From JARRJY01 sp037388705 (GTDB lineage Bacteria; Pseudomonadota; Gammaproteobacteria; UBA6429; Thiohalophilaceae), in NCBI GenBank assembly GCA_037388705.1, contig JARRJY010000003.1:1-50096 (forward strand): DNA of 50,096 nucleotides. The letters are read 5' to 3'. Position 1 is the first letter of the stretch. Every line of letters begins with the position of its first letter. The notes under the pieces were generated by a model. It did not search any database. It was not told the DNA's origin and saw nothing but the letters and a program-made list of their open reading frames with translations. A program made the translations under genes and the position numbers. Positions 1 through 7,775 of the stretch are shown one piece after another.

Positions 1-62
1 GTATTTCGTAATACATATATATAGAGTAATACCACGTTTACAAAACTGTTCTTCTATATTTG

Positions 63-731
63 ATGAGTACTACTGCACTTGAATACCTGGAAGTTGGCGA
101 TAGTGATGCTGATAAGTGTGTCATATGGCTACACGGTCTTGGCGCAAATGGGTATGACTTCAAACCCATTGTTCCGGAATTACATCTTCCTGATGAAAAT
201 GGTATACGGTTTATCTTCCCCCACGCACCACAACGTCCAGTTACCATTAATGCCGGGGTTGTCATGCCTGCCTGGTATGATGTGTACTCCATGAGCTTTA
301 CCAACCAGGAAGATAAAGAAGGCATTGAAACTTCGGCACAGCAGGTTTCCGCATTAATTCAACAACAGCAGCAACAGGGTATAAGTAGTAATAAAATAGT
401 CCTGGCAGGTTTTTCACAGGGTGGTGCCATCGCACTCTATACTGCATTAGGCTTTGCACAACCCCTGGCTGGAGTTATGGCATTATCAACCTACCTGCCG
501 CTGGCAAAAGATTTTGCATCATACTTATCAGACGCTAATCGCAATATACCTGTCATGATGTGTCATGGTAGTCATGATCCGGTTGTTCCGTATCATCTTG
601 GTGATGATTCCCGTTACTTCCTGGAACAGGCTGGCATTGATGTACAATGGCATAGCTATTCTATGCAGCACGGTGTCTGCCCTGATGAAATTAATGATAT
701 CTCACAATGGTTACAAAAAATATTGCTATAA
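63..731 (+). CDS. Alpha/beta-hydrolase carboxylesterase / lysophospholipase-like
   Basis: This is a 222-residue cytosolic serine hydrolase of the carboxylesterase II / acyl-protein thioesterase family, which cleaves short carboxylic or thioester bonds. The triad is visible: nucleophile Ser118 in GFSQGG, Asp172 in GSHDPVVP and His203 in MQHGVCP. The oxyanion-loop motif HGLGANG lies at residues 24-30. No signal peptide is seen, and the length is typical of the family. ATG at 63 is preferred over the TTG directly before it at 60; no clear Shine-Dalgarno sequence is present. A run of six Gln (about 100-105) is a surface-loop oddity. The next gene starts 9 bases downstream, so they probably share a transcript. 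The family call is firm; the physiological substrate is unknown. Confidence 0.9.
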   Translation: MSTTALEYLEVGDSDADKCVIWLHGLGANGYDFKPIVPELHLPDENGIRFIFPHAPQRPVTINAGVVMPAWYDVYSMSFTNQEDKEGIETSAQQVSALIQQQQQQGISSNKIVLAGFSQGGAIALYTALGFAQPLAGVMALSTYLPLAKDFASYLSDANRNIPVMMCHGSHDPVVPYHLGDDSRYFLEQAGIDVQWHSYSMQHGVCPDEINDISQWLQKILL

Positions 732-740
732 TATGACATT

Positions 741-1220
741 ATGAAATGGCTGATATATTTAATAATTTTTATAAGCTCCCCAGTTATCGCTGAACCGCCT
801 GATAACTATCCATTCGTATCCTTCGATCAGGGTCTGCAACAGGCAAACAAATCCAGCAAAAATATATTTTTATATTTTGGACGTTATGGTTGTGGCTGGT
901 GTGACAAAACCAATGTGGAAACTTTTTCCCAGGAAAAAGTTAAGCAGCTATTTTTAAAAAATTATGAACTGGTTTATGTGGATGCTGAAAGTGGTAAACG
1001 ATTAACTTTACCCAGCGGTGAACGTATCACCGAGCTTGAGCTGGGTGCCCGTTTAAATGCCTTTGCAACTCCTCTATTTGTTTACATGTCACCACAGGGT
1101 GAGGTGTTATTCCGTGCCCCCGGTTATAAAACTGCTGGTGACTTTATAAGCTTTGATAAATATGTACGTGGTGGTTATTACAAAACCATGTCCATTGCCG
1201 ATTTTCAAAAGCTACCCTGA
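741..1220 (+). CDS. Exported thioredoxin-fold protein (CGWC)
   Basis: This is a 159-residue thioredoxin-like protein with an N-terminal signal peptide (about residues 1-17, ending VIA), so it should act in the periplasm as a thiol-disulfide reductase or isomerase. The redox motif is C51-G-W-C54 in YGCGWCDK, and the cis-proline loop is seen in FATPLFVY. It resembles the thioredoxin_2 / SoxW-like class more than DsbA because it has no helical insertion. It lies between an esterase and a beta-propeller gene; its stop overlaps the next start by one base (TGATG). Cytochrome and DUF302 genes downstream suggest it reduces cysteines or supports haem ligation of exported partners; that role is inferred. 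Confidence 0.85.
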   Translation: MKWLIYLIIFISSPVIAEPPDNYPFVSFDQGLQQANKSSKNIFLYFGRYGCGWCDKTNVETFSQEKVKQLFLKNYELVYVDAESGKRLTLPSGERITELELGARLNAFATPLFVYMSPQGEVLFRAPGYKTAGDFISFDKYVRGGYYKTMSIADFQKLP

Positions 1221-2407
1221 TGCGAAAATTTTTACTCTTAATAATATTAATATCAAGTATATCTTATGCTGATGAGATAACTTTCAGCAAAGCCAACAAC
1301 GTAACACTACATCAAGCGGGTGTCTTCCATCACCTTGATACGCCGGGACGAAAAAATATTTCCGCCAACCATGAAGGTATCGCTGTCGTCTGGGAAGATA
1401 ACCGCACTGGCAAACCCCATGTTTACATGGCATTTAAACGTTATGATCAGAAAAATTTTGCCAAGACCATAACGATCAGTAATACAGACTTTGAAGCTTA
1501 CGAGCCAACAATTATTACCTACGACAAACAACAGTTTTTACTTGCCTGGGAACAAAACGGGCAAGTATGGATATCACTGGCTAATGACAAACAAGTTGGT
1601 AAAGCTGTTTTACTGGATAGTCATAACTCTTCACAGGTAACGTTAACGATGACACCGCAAGGCAAAACTTTTGCCTGCTGGATACAAAATCACAGACCTA
1701 ATCAACAGGTTGTATTAAGTGAAATAACGCTTAAAAATAAACAACTAAAAATTAGTCAACCTGTTATAGTTGATAAATCCCCTGCCCCACGCCGCCAAAG
1801 TTACCCAAGTGTTACTGCAACTCAAGAGGGTATTGCTATTGGTTGGGAAGACAGGGAACATGGCCATACCCGGATTTACACGAGTTTTTCCGCTGATGGG
1901 AAAAATTTTACAGGCAAAAAGTTGCTTAATGATCTTCCACCATCAAGAAGTGTTAAATATGGACGTGGCACCGGGGCAACAAGGGTTGCCTTAGCTAGCG
2001 ATAAAAAGAACATGGTGGTTGCCAGCTGGATGGATAAACGTAATTTTGTCGGCGGTTATGATATCTTCGCTGCCGTCAGTTCCGACGGTGGAAGAACTTA
2101 CGGTAAAGACGAAATCGTCCAGGATATGCTGGGTGAAAACCAGCCACAATGGCATCCTGCTGTTGCCATTAACCAGCAGGGCAAAATATATGTCGCCTGG
2201 GATGATCCCCGTGATGATAGCGCAGATATCTGGTTATCCTACCGACAGTCACCTGGCTGGAGCGATGATCAACTGGTAACGCCCGCTTCCGGAAAAGGGC
2301 AACAAAGTAATCCCAGTATCACTTTTGATCCTGCAGGACACCTGCACATAGTATGGCTAGATCAAACAGCCAGGGGTTCCAGGCTTCGCTATGCTCACCA
2401 GCAATAA
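1220..2407 (+). CDS. Exported BNR/Asp-box beta-propeller protein (sialidase-like fold)
   Basis: This is a 395-residue secreted protein with a signal peptide (residues 1-17). Asp-box-like turns are visible at about 224-230 (SADGKNF) and 287-294 (SSDGGRTY). A repeating blade signature of Trp-[Glu/Asp]-Asp-x-Arg type recurs near residues 58-62, 209-213, 270-274 and 327-331, with a weaker copy near 379. This indicates a five- or six-bladed propeller. Automatic pipelines would call it an exo-alpha-sialidase, but I cannot place the arginine triad or Tyr/Glu pair of real sialidases, so a scaffold or binding role is more likely. It overlaps the thioredoxin stop by one base and is followed by a cytochrome gene. 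Confidence 0.75.
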   Translation: MRKFLLLIILISSISYADEITFSKANNVTLHQAGVFHHLDTPGRKNISANHEGIAVVWEDNRTGKPHVYMAFKRYDQKNFAKTITISNTDFEAYEPTIITYDKQQFLLAWEQNGQVWISLANDKQVGKAVLLDSHNSSQVTLTMTPQGKTFACWIQNHRPNQQVVLSEITLKNKQLKISQPVIVDKSPAPRRQSYPSVTATQEGIAIGWEDREHGHTRIYTSFSADGKNFTGKKLLNDLPPSRSVKYGRGTGATRVALASDKKNMVVASWMDKRNFVGGYDIFAAVSSDGGRTYGKDEIVQDMLGENQPQWHPAVAINQQGKIYVAWDDPRDDSADIWLSYRQSPGWSDDQLVTPASGKGQQSNPSITFDPAGHLHIVWLDQTARGSRLRYAHQQ

Positions 2408-2484
2408 CTGGTTACTTGATCTGCATCAATGAAACAACATTAGCACCCCCTAAAATACTGGGGAATCAAAACGGGACACAAAGC

Positions 2485-3519
2485 ATGAAAACCTTATTAA
2501 CCCTGTTGTTGCTGGTCTTCTCGCTATCAGCCAATAGCGCACCATCCGGTAAACAACTCTATGATACCCATTGTGCCGTCTGTCATGGTGCTAACGGCAG
2601 TGGTGGTGTAGGTGTACCGTTGTCCTTACCAGATTTTCAGTATGGCATTACCGATGATTTCCTGGCCAAAACTATTCGCCATGGTCGTCCGGGTCGAATT
2701 ATGCCGGCATTCACAAAACTCAGTGATGATGAAATCAGTGCATTGGTAAAACACATTCGTCAATGGGCACCTGGCAAGCCAATGGCTCCACCCAGGGAAA
2801 AAATTACCGGCGATTTACAACACGGCAAACAACTTTTCCAAAAACATTGCGCTGCCTGTCATGGTGCCAACGGTGAAGGTGGTAAAGGTACCGGTGTGAC
2901 ATTTTCTCGTCCACGAGATCTTGCCATCATTCCACCTGCGTTGAGTAACTCCGGTTTCCTGGCAGCGGCATCCGATCAAATCATCAAGGCAGCCCTGATG
3001 AATGGCCGCGAAGGTACCCCGATGGTTTCCTTCCTGAAACAGGGGCTGAGTGAGAAGGATATCAATGATGTGGTGGTATATGTTCGAAGCTTTGAGAAAG
3101 TACCATTCGATAAAAACCGCGACACCGATGCGGGTGAAGATGTCATAAGTTTTGAATCACCCTATGATCTGCAAACCACGATAAAAAACATTACCAAGGC
3201 GGCCATTGGTAAAAACTTCCGTATTATTCGTGAACAAACACTTGACCAGGGCCTGGTGGAAAAAGGCAAGGAAAACAAGAAACAGGTCATCATTTACTTC
3301 TGTAACTTCCAGTTACTCTATGATGCACTGGCAGTTGATCCTCGTGTCGGCTTGTTCTTGCCTTGCCGAGTAACCGCAGTAGAAGAAAATGGCAAAGTAA
3401 ATGTCTATGCTGTTAACCCCAAACGCCTCAGTAGACTATTCAACAACTACGAGCTGGATAGACTTTGTACTGAAATGCATGACACGTATACCTCAATCAT
3501 CGAGGAGGCGACATTATGA
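2485..3519 (+). CDS. Di-haem cytochrome c fused to a DUF302 domain
   Basis: This is a 344-residue periplasmic electron carrier. ATG 2485 is chosen because it starts directly at a signal peptide (about 1-18); the reading frame is open further upstream but that part is not signal-like. Two class I cytochrome c domains follow: C30-A-V-C33-H34 with candidate axial Met73 (RIMPAF), and C122-A-A-C125-H126 with candidate Met180 (TPMVSF). Residues about 220-344 form a DUF302 domain (ESPYDLQTTI...DPRVGLFLPCRV), an alpha/beta fold of unknown role found in several electron-transfer and sulfur contexts. The stop overlaps the start of a second DUF302 gene by four bases. Haem attachment is certain from the motifs; the redox partner is not known. 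Confidence 0.88.
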   Translation: MKTLLTLLLLVFSLSANSAPSGKQLYDTHCAVCHGANGSGGVGVPLSLPDFQYGITDDFLAKTIRHGRPGRIMPAFTKLSDDEISALVKHIRQWAPGKPMAPPREKITGDLQHGKQLFQKHCAACHGANGEGGKGTGVTFSRPRDLAIIPPALSNSGFLAAASDQIIKAALMNGREGTPMVSFLKQGLSEKDINDVVVYVRSFEKVPFDKNRDTDAGEDVISFESPYDLQTTIKNITKAAIGKNFRIIREQTLDQGLVEKGKENKKQVIIYFCNFQLLYDALAVDPRVGLFLPCRVTAVEENGKVNVYAVNPKRLSRLFNNYELDRLCTEMHDTYTSIIEEATL

Positions 3520-3962
3520 AAACCCTCTATAGCCTGCTTGCACTGTTACTGCTAAGTACACCAAGTTATGCAGTTGACCTGCATATGGCACGTTCAGCCT
3601 CTTCATTCCCGGAAACCATGTTAAAACTCCAGGAAACCATAAAAAAACATGGCTATAAAGTCAGTCGTGTCCAACGTGTCGATATCGGTTTAACCGCAAT
3701 GGGATACAAAACCGATAAATACCGCGTTGTGTTTTATGGCAAGGCCGAAGAGAATGCCCGACTTGTCAAAAAGTATCCTTACCTGATCCCCTACCTGCCA
3801 TTAAAAATCGCGATATTTGCTGAAGGTGAAGAAACCCTGATGATAGCCAGTAACCCGATGCTGTTACTCAAGCAGTCTGATCCCGATTTGAAGCCTGTAG
3901 TAAAAAAATGGGAAGTTGATCTGGAAAAGATCATCAAGGAAATGCGGGTCGCATACGAGTAA
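3516..3962 (+). CDS. Exported DUF302 protein
   Basis: This is a 148-residue exported protein with a signal peptide (about 1-19, ending SYA) followed by one DUF302 domain (ARSASSFPETMLKLQETI at the start, then a basic stretch and a C-terminal helix). It is a stand-alone paralogue of the domain at the end of the preceding cytochrome. The two genes share ATGA (3516-3519) and a strong GAGGAGG ribosome site at about 3502-3508, which argues for coupled translation and equal amounts of product. It lacks cysteine and haem motifs, so it probably acts as a partner or binding subunit. The function of DUF302 is not established. Confidence 0.82.
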   Translation: MKTLYSLLALLLLSTPSYAVDLHMARSASSFPETMLKLQETIKKHGYKVSRVQRVDIGLTAMGYKTDKYRVVFYGKAEENARLVKKYPYLIPYLPLKIAIFAEGEETLMIASNPMLLLKQSDPDLKPVVKKWEVDLEKIIKEMRVAYE

Positions 3963-4169
3963 AACACTGGCCTGCTAGCAGGCAGCATGCCTGACTGGTA
4001 GCGGTGTTGTTATTTTCTTCAAAAAAATCAGTATGTTAGCTGGCTCATGCCAGCTCAATCAGTAAACCATAATATACACGAAATATTTACGGCTTAACTT
4101 TTTTTACCACCCCTGCCATACTTCCTCTATTATAAATAAATAACTCAACAGGAAGCTTAGGGAAGAAAT
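3963..4169. other. Intergenic stretch with two inverted repeats
   Basis: No gene is seen. It holds a perfect 14-base palindrome at 3970-3983 (GCCTGCTAGCAGGC) directly after the DUF302 stop and a 7-bp stem with TCAT loop at 4038-4055. Neither is followed by a proper T tract on the plus strand, so they are weak terminators at best. The second could act on the minus strand, where T-rich sequence follows about ten bases away. Confidence 0.45.
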
Positions 4170-5003
4170 ATGCTGGATAAGCTGGATACCTCAACACTCA
4201 CCCAGGTAATGGAATCATGTCCGGTTGGCATCTTGCTGCTGGATGAGAACAAGGCTGTGCGCTGGATGAATGACAGCCTCAGCGAAATGCTTGGCAGTCG
4301 TGCACAAGGGTTACAAGACAAAAGCGCCGAGCAAGTCGACGAGCAACTCAAAGTGCTATTTGGTGACAGTGGTACTATCCATCTTCCCGCCACCGACTCA
4401 GATGATGAAGCCTGGTTGATATGCACTACCCAGCAACTTAACCCTTCCGGCCAGGCCCAGTTCCTGACAGATGTTTCTGCCCTGCGCATGTTGATGCAAC
4501 AACGCAACGAGCTACAGGAAGAACTCAAGGATCTGCGTGCCATTGACGAAGAAACCGGTTTACCAAACAAGAAAGCCCTGTTCCAGAGCCTGGAACCCCA
4601 GGTATCGCGCAGCCGTCGCTATAACAATCCGCTTTCCGTGATTATTATGCGGATTACCAACCTTGACAGTATTCAAAACAAATTTGCTAAAGATACCAGC
4701 AAGATACTGATTGAAATCAGCCATATGCTCAATGATCAAATGCGCTGGGCAGATATCATTGGTCGTCTTAACGATTCCGATTTCCTGATGGTCTTACCGG
4801 AAACGCATGATGATGATGCCAATGGCATTGCGGAAAAAGTCCGTGCACGTATAGAAAAACTTAACGTACCTGATGTAGAACTCGAACCATCCGACATTAA
4901 AGTTAGTTTTGGGGTAGCCGAATGGAAAAAAGGTGATGATGTCGGCCTGTTCATGATGCGTGCACGTGAAATGCTCGACAAACAATCCAGTAATGCCGCG
5001 TAA
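4170..5003 (+). CDS. PAS plus degenerate GGDEF-domain protein
   Basis: This 277-residue soluble protein has an N-terminal PAS-like segment (about 8-105), a linker helix (about 105-125) and a GGDEF fold (about 126-275). The fold entry motif is intact (DEETGLPNKKAL, 126-137), but the catalytic signature that is normally G-G-D/E-E-F reads N-D-S-D-F at 201-205, and no RxxD inhibitory site is seen just before it. It therefore probably binds or senses nucleotide without making cyclic-di-GMP. No transmembrane segment is present. An AGGGAAG ribosome site precedes ATG 4170. The gene ends before a strong terminator and appears monocistronic. Confidence 0.85.
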   Translation: MLDKLDTSTLTQVMESCPVGILLLDENKAVRWMNDSLSEMLGSRAQGLQDKSAEQVDEQLKVLFGDSGTIHLPATDSDDEAWLICTTQQLNPSGQAQFLTDVSALRMLMQQRNELQEELKDLRAIDEETGLPNKKALFQSLEPQVSRSRRYNNPLSVIIMRITNLDSIQNKFAKDTSKILIEISHMLNDQMRWADIIGRLNDSDFLMVLPETHDDDANGIAEKVRARIEKLNVPDVELEPSDIKVSFGVAEWKKGDDVGLFMMRAREMLDKQSSNAA

Positions 5004-5054
5004 AATTATATAGATGAAAAAAACCGATAAACTCTACCTGAACCCGAGTTACTC

Positions 5055-5081
5055 GTTCTGGTATGGCCGCTAGCAGACATT
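5055..5081 (+). repeat. Dispersed short repeat, copy A
   Basis: The segment begins GTTCTGGTATGG and ends CCGCTAGCAGACATT. Its right half is identical to the minus-strand copy at 17400-17430, and its left half to the copy at 19428-19455. It is intergenic, just before a terminator. Confidence 0.6.
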
Positions 5082-5090
5082 CAAAATTAA

Positions 5091-5129
5091 TAAAGCTACA
5101 ACCCGTTTAAGGTTGTAGCTTTATTTTTT
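5091..5129. terminator. Strong bidirectional Rho-independent terminator
   Basis: A perfect 13-bp stem (5091-5103 with 5111-5123) encloses a 7-base loop and is followed on the plus strand by six T (5124-5129), ending the GGDEF gene. On the minus strand the same stem follows the stop codon of the PhnD-like gene directly and is trailed by TTAATTTT. It serves both convergent genes. Confidence 0.9.
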
Positions 5130-5952
5130 ACCAACCAAAAATCACACCTTCAAGTAGCGCGGTATGTGGTAAATACTCAACAGTCTCTGCCTTGATAAAC
5201 GATTTCGCTTTCCCGGCATAGCGTTTAAGTATTCCTTTCGTTGATTTTACACCCACACCCTGGGTCAATGATTTCTGGATAATAAATTTAGCTTCTTTAC
5301 TGATACGTTTGCTAACGGTTATTACCTGGTTTGGCATTTTATTACTCAAAACAACTTTTTTTACGCTGTCCTGCTGTTCCTTTTTGAGTTTCTTTTTGAA
5401 GAACGCGGTACGTAATACCGCGGCATCACATTTGCCCGCTTTAAAGGTTTTAAACACTTTTCCCATGCCACCTTTAATTCCTTTAATCATCGGCTGGCGA
5501 GCGGGATTACTATAAAGTTTTAACATGGACAGGGTTGATAAATTGGGTGGTGAAATACCACACATGCTTTTACCTATCATGTCCGCGGATGATTTTATTT
5601 CGTTATTGTCTTTATCGGTAACCAGTACAAACTGCAAATGACCCGGTAATTTAACAAGTGGTTCGTGACCGAGATGCGCGATACGCCAGGATGCGAAATG
5701 CGGCCCGTCAAATACGATGTCATATTTATCATTACGCATATCACGCTGATACTTGAGCCAGTTGTTCGGGTGCTCATAAACAACTTTGGTGTTAAGTAAT
5801 TTAGACAGGTGATCGGCTATCGGCCCGTAGAGCTTTTGGCCAGCTTCTTTTGTTTCCCTTGGTGGCGCTGTAAAAATTAAGTCCCTGGCCAATGCTTCTG
5901 TTGCTACAAAAAACGATAACAACACCCCAACAAATACCGCATTATTCCTCAT
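5128..5952 (-). CDS. PhnD/SsuA/transferrin-family periplasmic substrate-binding protein
   Basis: This is a 274-residue exported protein with a signal peptide (about 1-22, ending ALA), then a type II periplasmic-binding fold of the phosphonate-binding PhnD family. Family-like stretches include YGPIADHLSKLL, YDIVFDGPHFASWR and the hinge region around residues 125-165. Typical PhnD proteins serve an ABC importer, but no permease or ATPase lies nearby, so it is an orphan binding protein, perhaps a sensor subunit or a receptor for an importer elsewhere. AGAGGAG precedes ATG by about 7 bases. The C-terminal half is very Lys-rich. The ligand cannot be deduced. Confidence 0.8.
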   Translation of the reverse strand: MRNNAVFVGVLLSFFVATEALARDLIFTAPPRETKEAGQKLYGPIADHLSKLLNTKVVYEHPNNWLKYQRDMRNDKYDIVFDGPHFASWRIAHLGHEPLVKLPGHLQFVLVTDKDNNEIKSSADMIGKSMCGISPPNLSTLSMLKLYSNPARQPMIKGIKGGMGKVFKTFKAGKCDAAVLRTAFFKKKLKKEQQDSVKKVVLSNKMPNQVITVSKRISKEAKFIIQKSLTQGVGVKSTKGILKRYAGKAKSFIKAETVEYLPHTALLEGVIFGW

Positions 5953-6223
5953 TGACCACTCCTCTAATTAGGTGAAGAACATACTTTGTTATTAATGATT
6001 GTTTATTTTTTTATTGATAAATAACCTTACAAAACTCCGGAAAACCTACTTTTTATGTAGGTAATTTATGTTGCGGCACTCTTGGCTATTTCTTTAACAA
6101 TTTATACTACTTTTATCTTACTTTAGAGCTTGGTTATTTAATAATGAATGACAGTTCAAGCACTTGGAGCGGCATCATGCCGGCCATACAAAGCAAGCCA
6201 AAGCAGTTTCTGTAACAGTTATA
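5953..6223. other. AT-rich intergenic region upstream of the PhnD-like gene
   Basis: No coding region is supported here. It must hold the minus-strand promoter of the binding-protein gene. A 6-bp inverted repeat (6044-6049 with 6057-6062, loop TTTTTAT) and a small dyad around 6173-6185 are visible; neither is assignable to a known regulator. Confidence 0.4.
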
Positions 6224-6253
6224 AAAAAAGCCGGTAACAAACGTACCGGCTTT
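6224..6253 (-). terminator. Rho-independent terminator of argH
   Basis: On the minus strand, a 10-bp stem AAAGCCGGTA / TACCGGCTTT (6227-6236 with 6244-6253) with a 7-base loop is followed by a run of T, about 20 bases after the argH stop. Confidence 0.88.
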
Positions 6254-6272
6254 CGACTCACAGGCAGGTTAA

Positions 6273-7667
6273 TCAGGCCTTCAGGCGTTTTCTCAATCTT
6301 GCCGCAGCAGCACGAACCTGGTCAGGTGCGGTACCACCAATATGGTTACGGGCTGCAACGGAACCTTCCAGCGTAAGCACGTCGAATACGTTATCACTGA
6401 TCACATCGGAAAACTGCCTGAGTTCTTCCAGTGTCATATCAGACAGATCCTTGTTGTTGTCCACACCGAAGCGAACTGCCTTGCCAACAATTTCATGCGC
6501 GTCCCTGAACGGAACGTCTTTACGTACCAGGTAATCAGCAAGGTCAGTAGCGGTTGAAAAACCACTACGTGCAGCTTCGTGCATGTTACCTATCTTCACT
6601 TCAATCTGCGGCATCATGTCAGCGTACACTTTCAAACAACCCTTCAGGTTATCCAGTGTATCGAACAAGGGTTCCTTGTCTTCCTGGTTATCCTTGTTAT
6701 ATGCCAATGGTTGGCCTTTCATGAGCATTAACATACTCACTAGGTGACCAACCACGCGCCCGGTCTTGCCCCTGACCAGTTCCGGCACATCAGGATTTTT
6801 CTTCTGCGGCATGATACTTGAGCCGGTACAGAAACTGTCACCCAGGTCGACAAAATCAAACTGTGCTGAACTCCACAGGATTAACTCTTCCGAGAAGCGT
6901 GACAGGTGCATCATGATCAATGAAGCAGCTGAAGCCAGCTCAATGGCAAAATCACGATCACTGACGGCATCCAGCGAGTTTTCTGCCACGGCATCAAAAC
7001 CCAGTTCTTTCGCAGTGAACTCCCTGTCGATCGGATAGGTGGTCCCTGCCAGCGCAGCCGAGCCTAATGGCATGACATTAATCCGCTTGCGACAATCCGC
7101 AAGACGCGCACGGTCACGTACCAGCATTTCACACCATGCCAGCATATGGTGACCAAACGTTACCGGTTGCGCAGTCTGTAAATGGGTAAACCCCGGCATA
7201 ATGGTATCGGCATGTTTTTCTGCCAGCCCCACCAGGCCTTCCAGCAAACGTAATAATTCAGCCTGCACGATATCAACTTCATCACGCAGGTAAAGACGAA
7301 TATCCGTTGCGACCTGGTCATTGCGCGACCGGCCGGTGTGGAGTTTTTTGCCGGTAATACCAATACGATCGGTAAGACGTGCCTCAATATTCATATGCAC
7401 ATCTTCGAGCTCGGTTAACCAGGCAAAGTTACCCTGCTCAATATCCTGCTGGATTTCATCAAGACCTTTTATGATGCTCTTGCATTCTTCATCGGTCAGT
7501 ACACCCACGTGCGCCAACATACGCGCATGCGCTTTCGAGCCGGCAATATCCTGCTTGTACATACGCTTGTCGAAACCCACTGAAGCACCAAATGCTTCGA
7601 CAAAAGCATCGGTTGGGGCGGTAAACCGGCCGGCCCAGGGTTTGTCTATGTTATCTGTGTCGCTCAT
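6273..7667 (-). CDS. argH: Argininosuccinate lyase
   Basis: ArgH cleaves argininosuccinate to arginine and fumarate, the last step of arginine synthesis, in the cytosol. The 464 residues match the usual length. Fumarase/aspartase-superfamily motifs are all present: TGRSRNDQ (111-118), THLQTAQP (161-168) and the signature GSSIMPQKKNPD (282-293) carrying the catalytic serine loop. The gene stands alone on the minus strand with its own terminator, divergent from algZ-algR as in pseudomonads. A 108-bp gap separates the two start sites and must hold both promoters. Confidence 0.97.
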   Translation of the reverse strand: MSDTDNIDKPWAGRFTAPTDAFVEAFGASVGFDKRMYKQDIAGSKAHARMLAHVGVLTDEECKSIIKGLDEIQQDIEQGNFAWLTELEDVHMNIEARLTDRIGITGKKLHTGRSRNDQVATDIRLYLRDEVDIVQAELLRLLEGLVGLAEKHADTIMPGFTHLQTAQPVTFGHHMLAWCEMLVRDRARLADCRKRINVMPLGSAALAGTTYPIDREFTAKELGFDAVAENSLDAVSDRDFAIELASAASLIMMHLSRFSEELILWSSAQFDFVDLGDSFCTGSSIMPQKKNPDVPELVRGKTGRVVGHLVSMLMLMKGQPLAYNKDNQEDKEPLFDTLDNLKGCLKVYADMMPQIEVKIGNMHEAARSGFSTATDLADYLVRKDVPFRDAHEIVGKAVRFGVDNNKDLSDMTLEELRQFSDVISDNVFDVLTLEGSVAARNHIGGTAPDQVRAAAARLRKRLKA

Positions 7668-7775
7668 GGCTATACGTCTTTATGCAAATATGAGAAATGG
7701 GTGCAGTATAACGGTTGATGGGGTATGGTTTAAGTACTAATAATAAAAGAAAAACAACTTATTAGAGATAATTCC

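Noticed and set aside
1..14. GTATT-TCGT-AATAC hairpin at the window edge
   Set aside because: Five-bp stem with no T tract and no upstream context; could be chance.
363..380. Run of six Gln codons in the esterase as a repeat-expansion signal
   Set aside because: Short, in a surface loop between fold elements, with mixed codons; ordinary low complexity.
1220..2407. A true exo-alpha-sialidase
   Set aside because: Only the propeller repeats are visible; catalytic residues cannot be placed and there are no sialic-acid genes nearby.
2353..2484. An upstream-extended cytochrome start
   Set aside because: It would overlap the propeller gene and put a polar stretch before the signal peptide; ATG 2485 starts the signal exactly.
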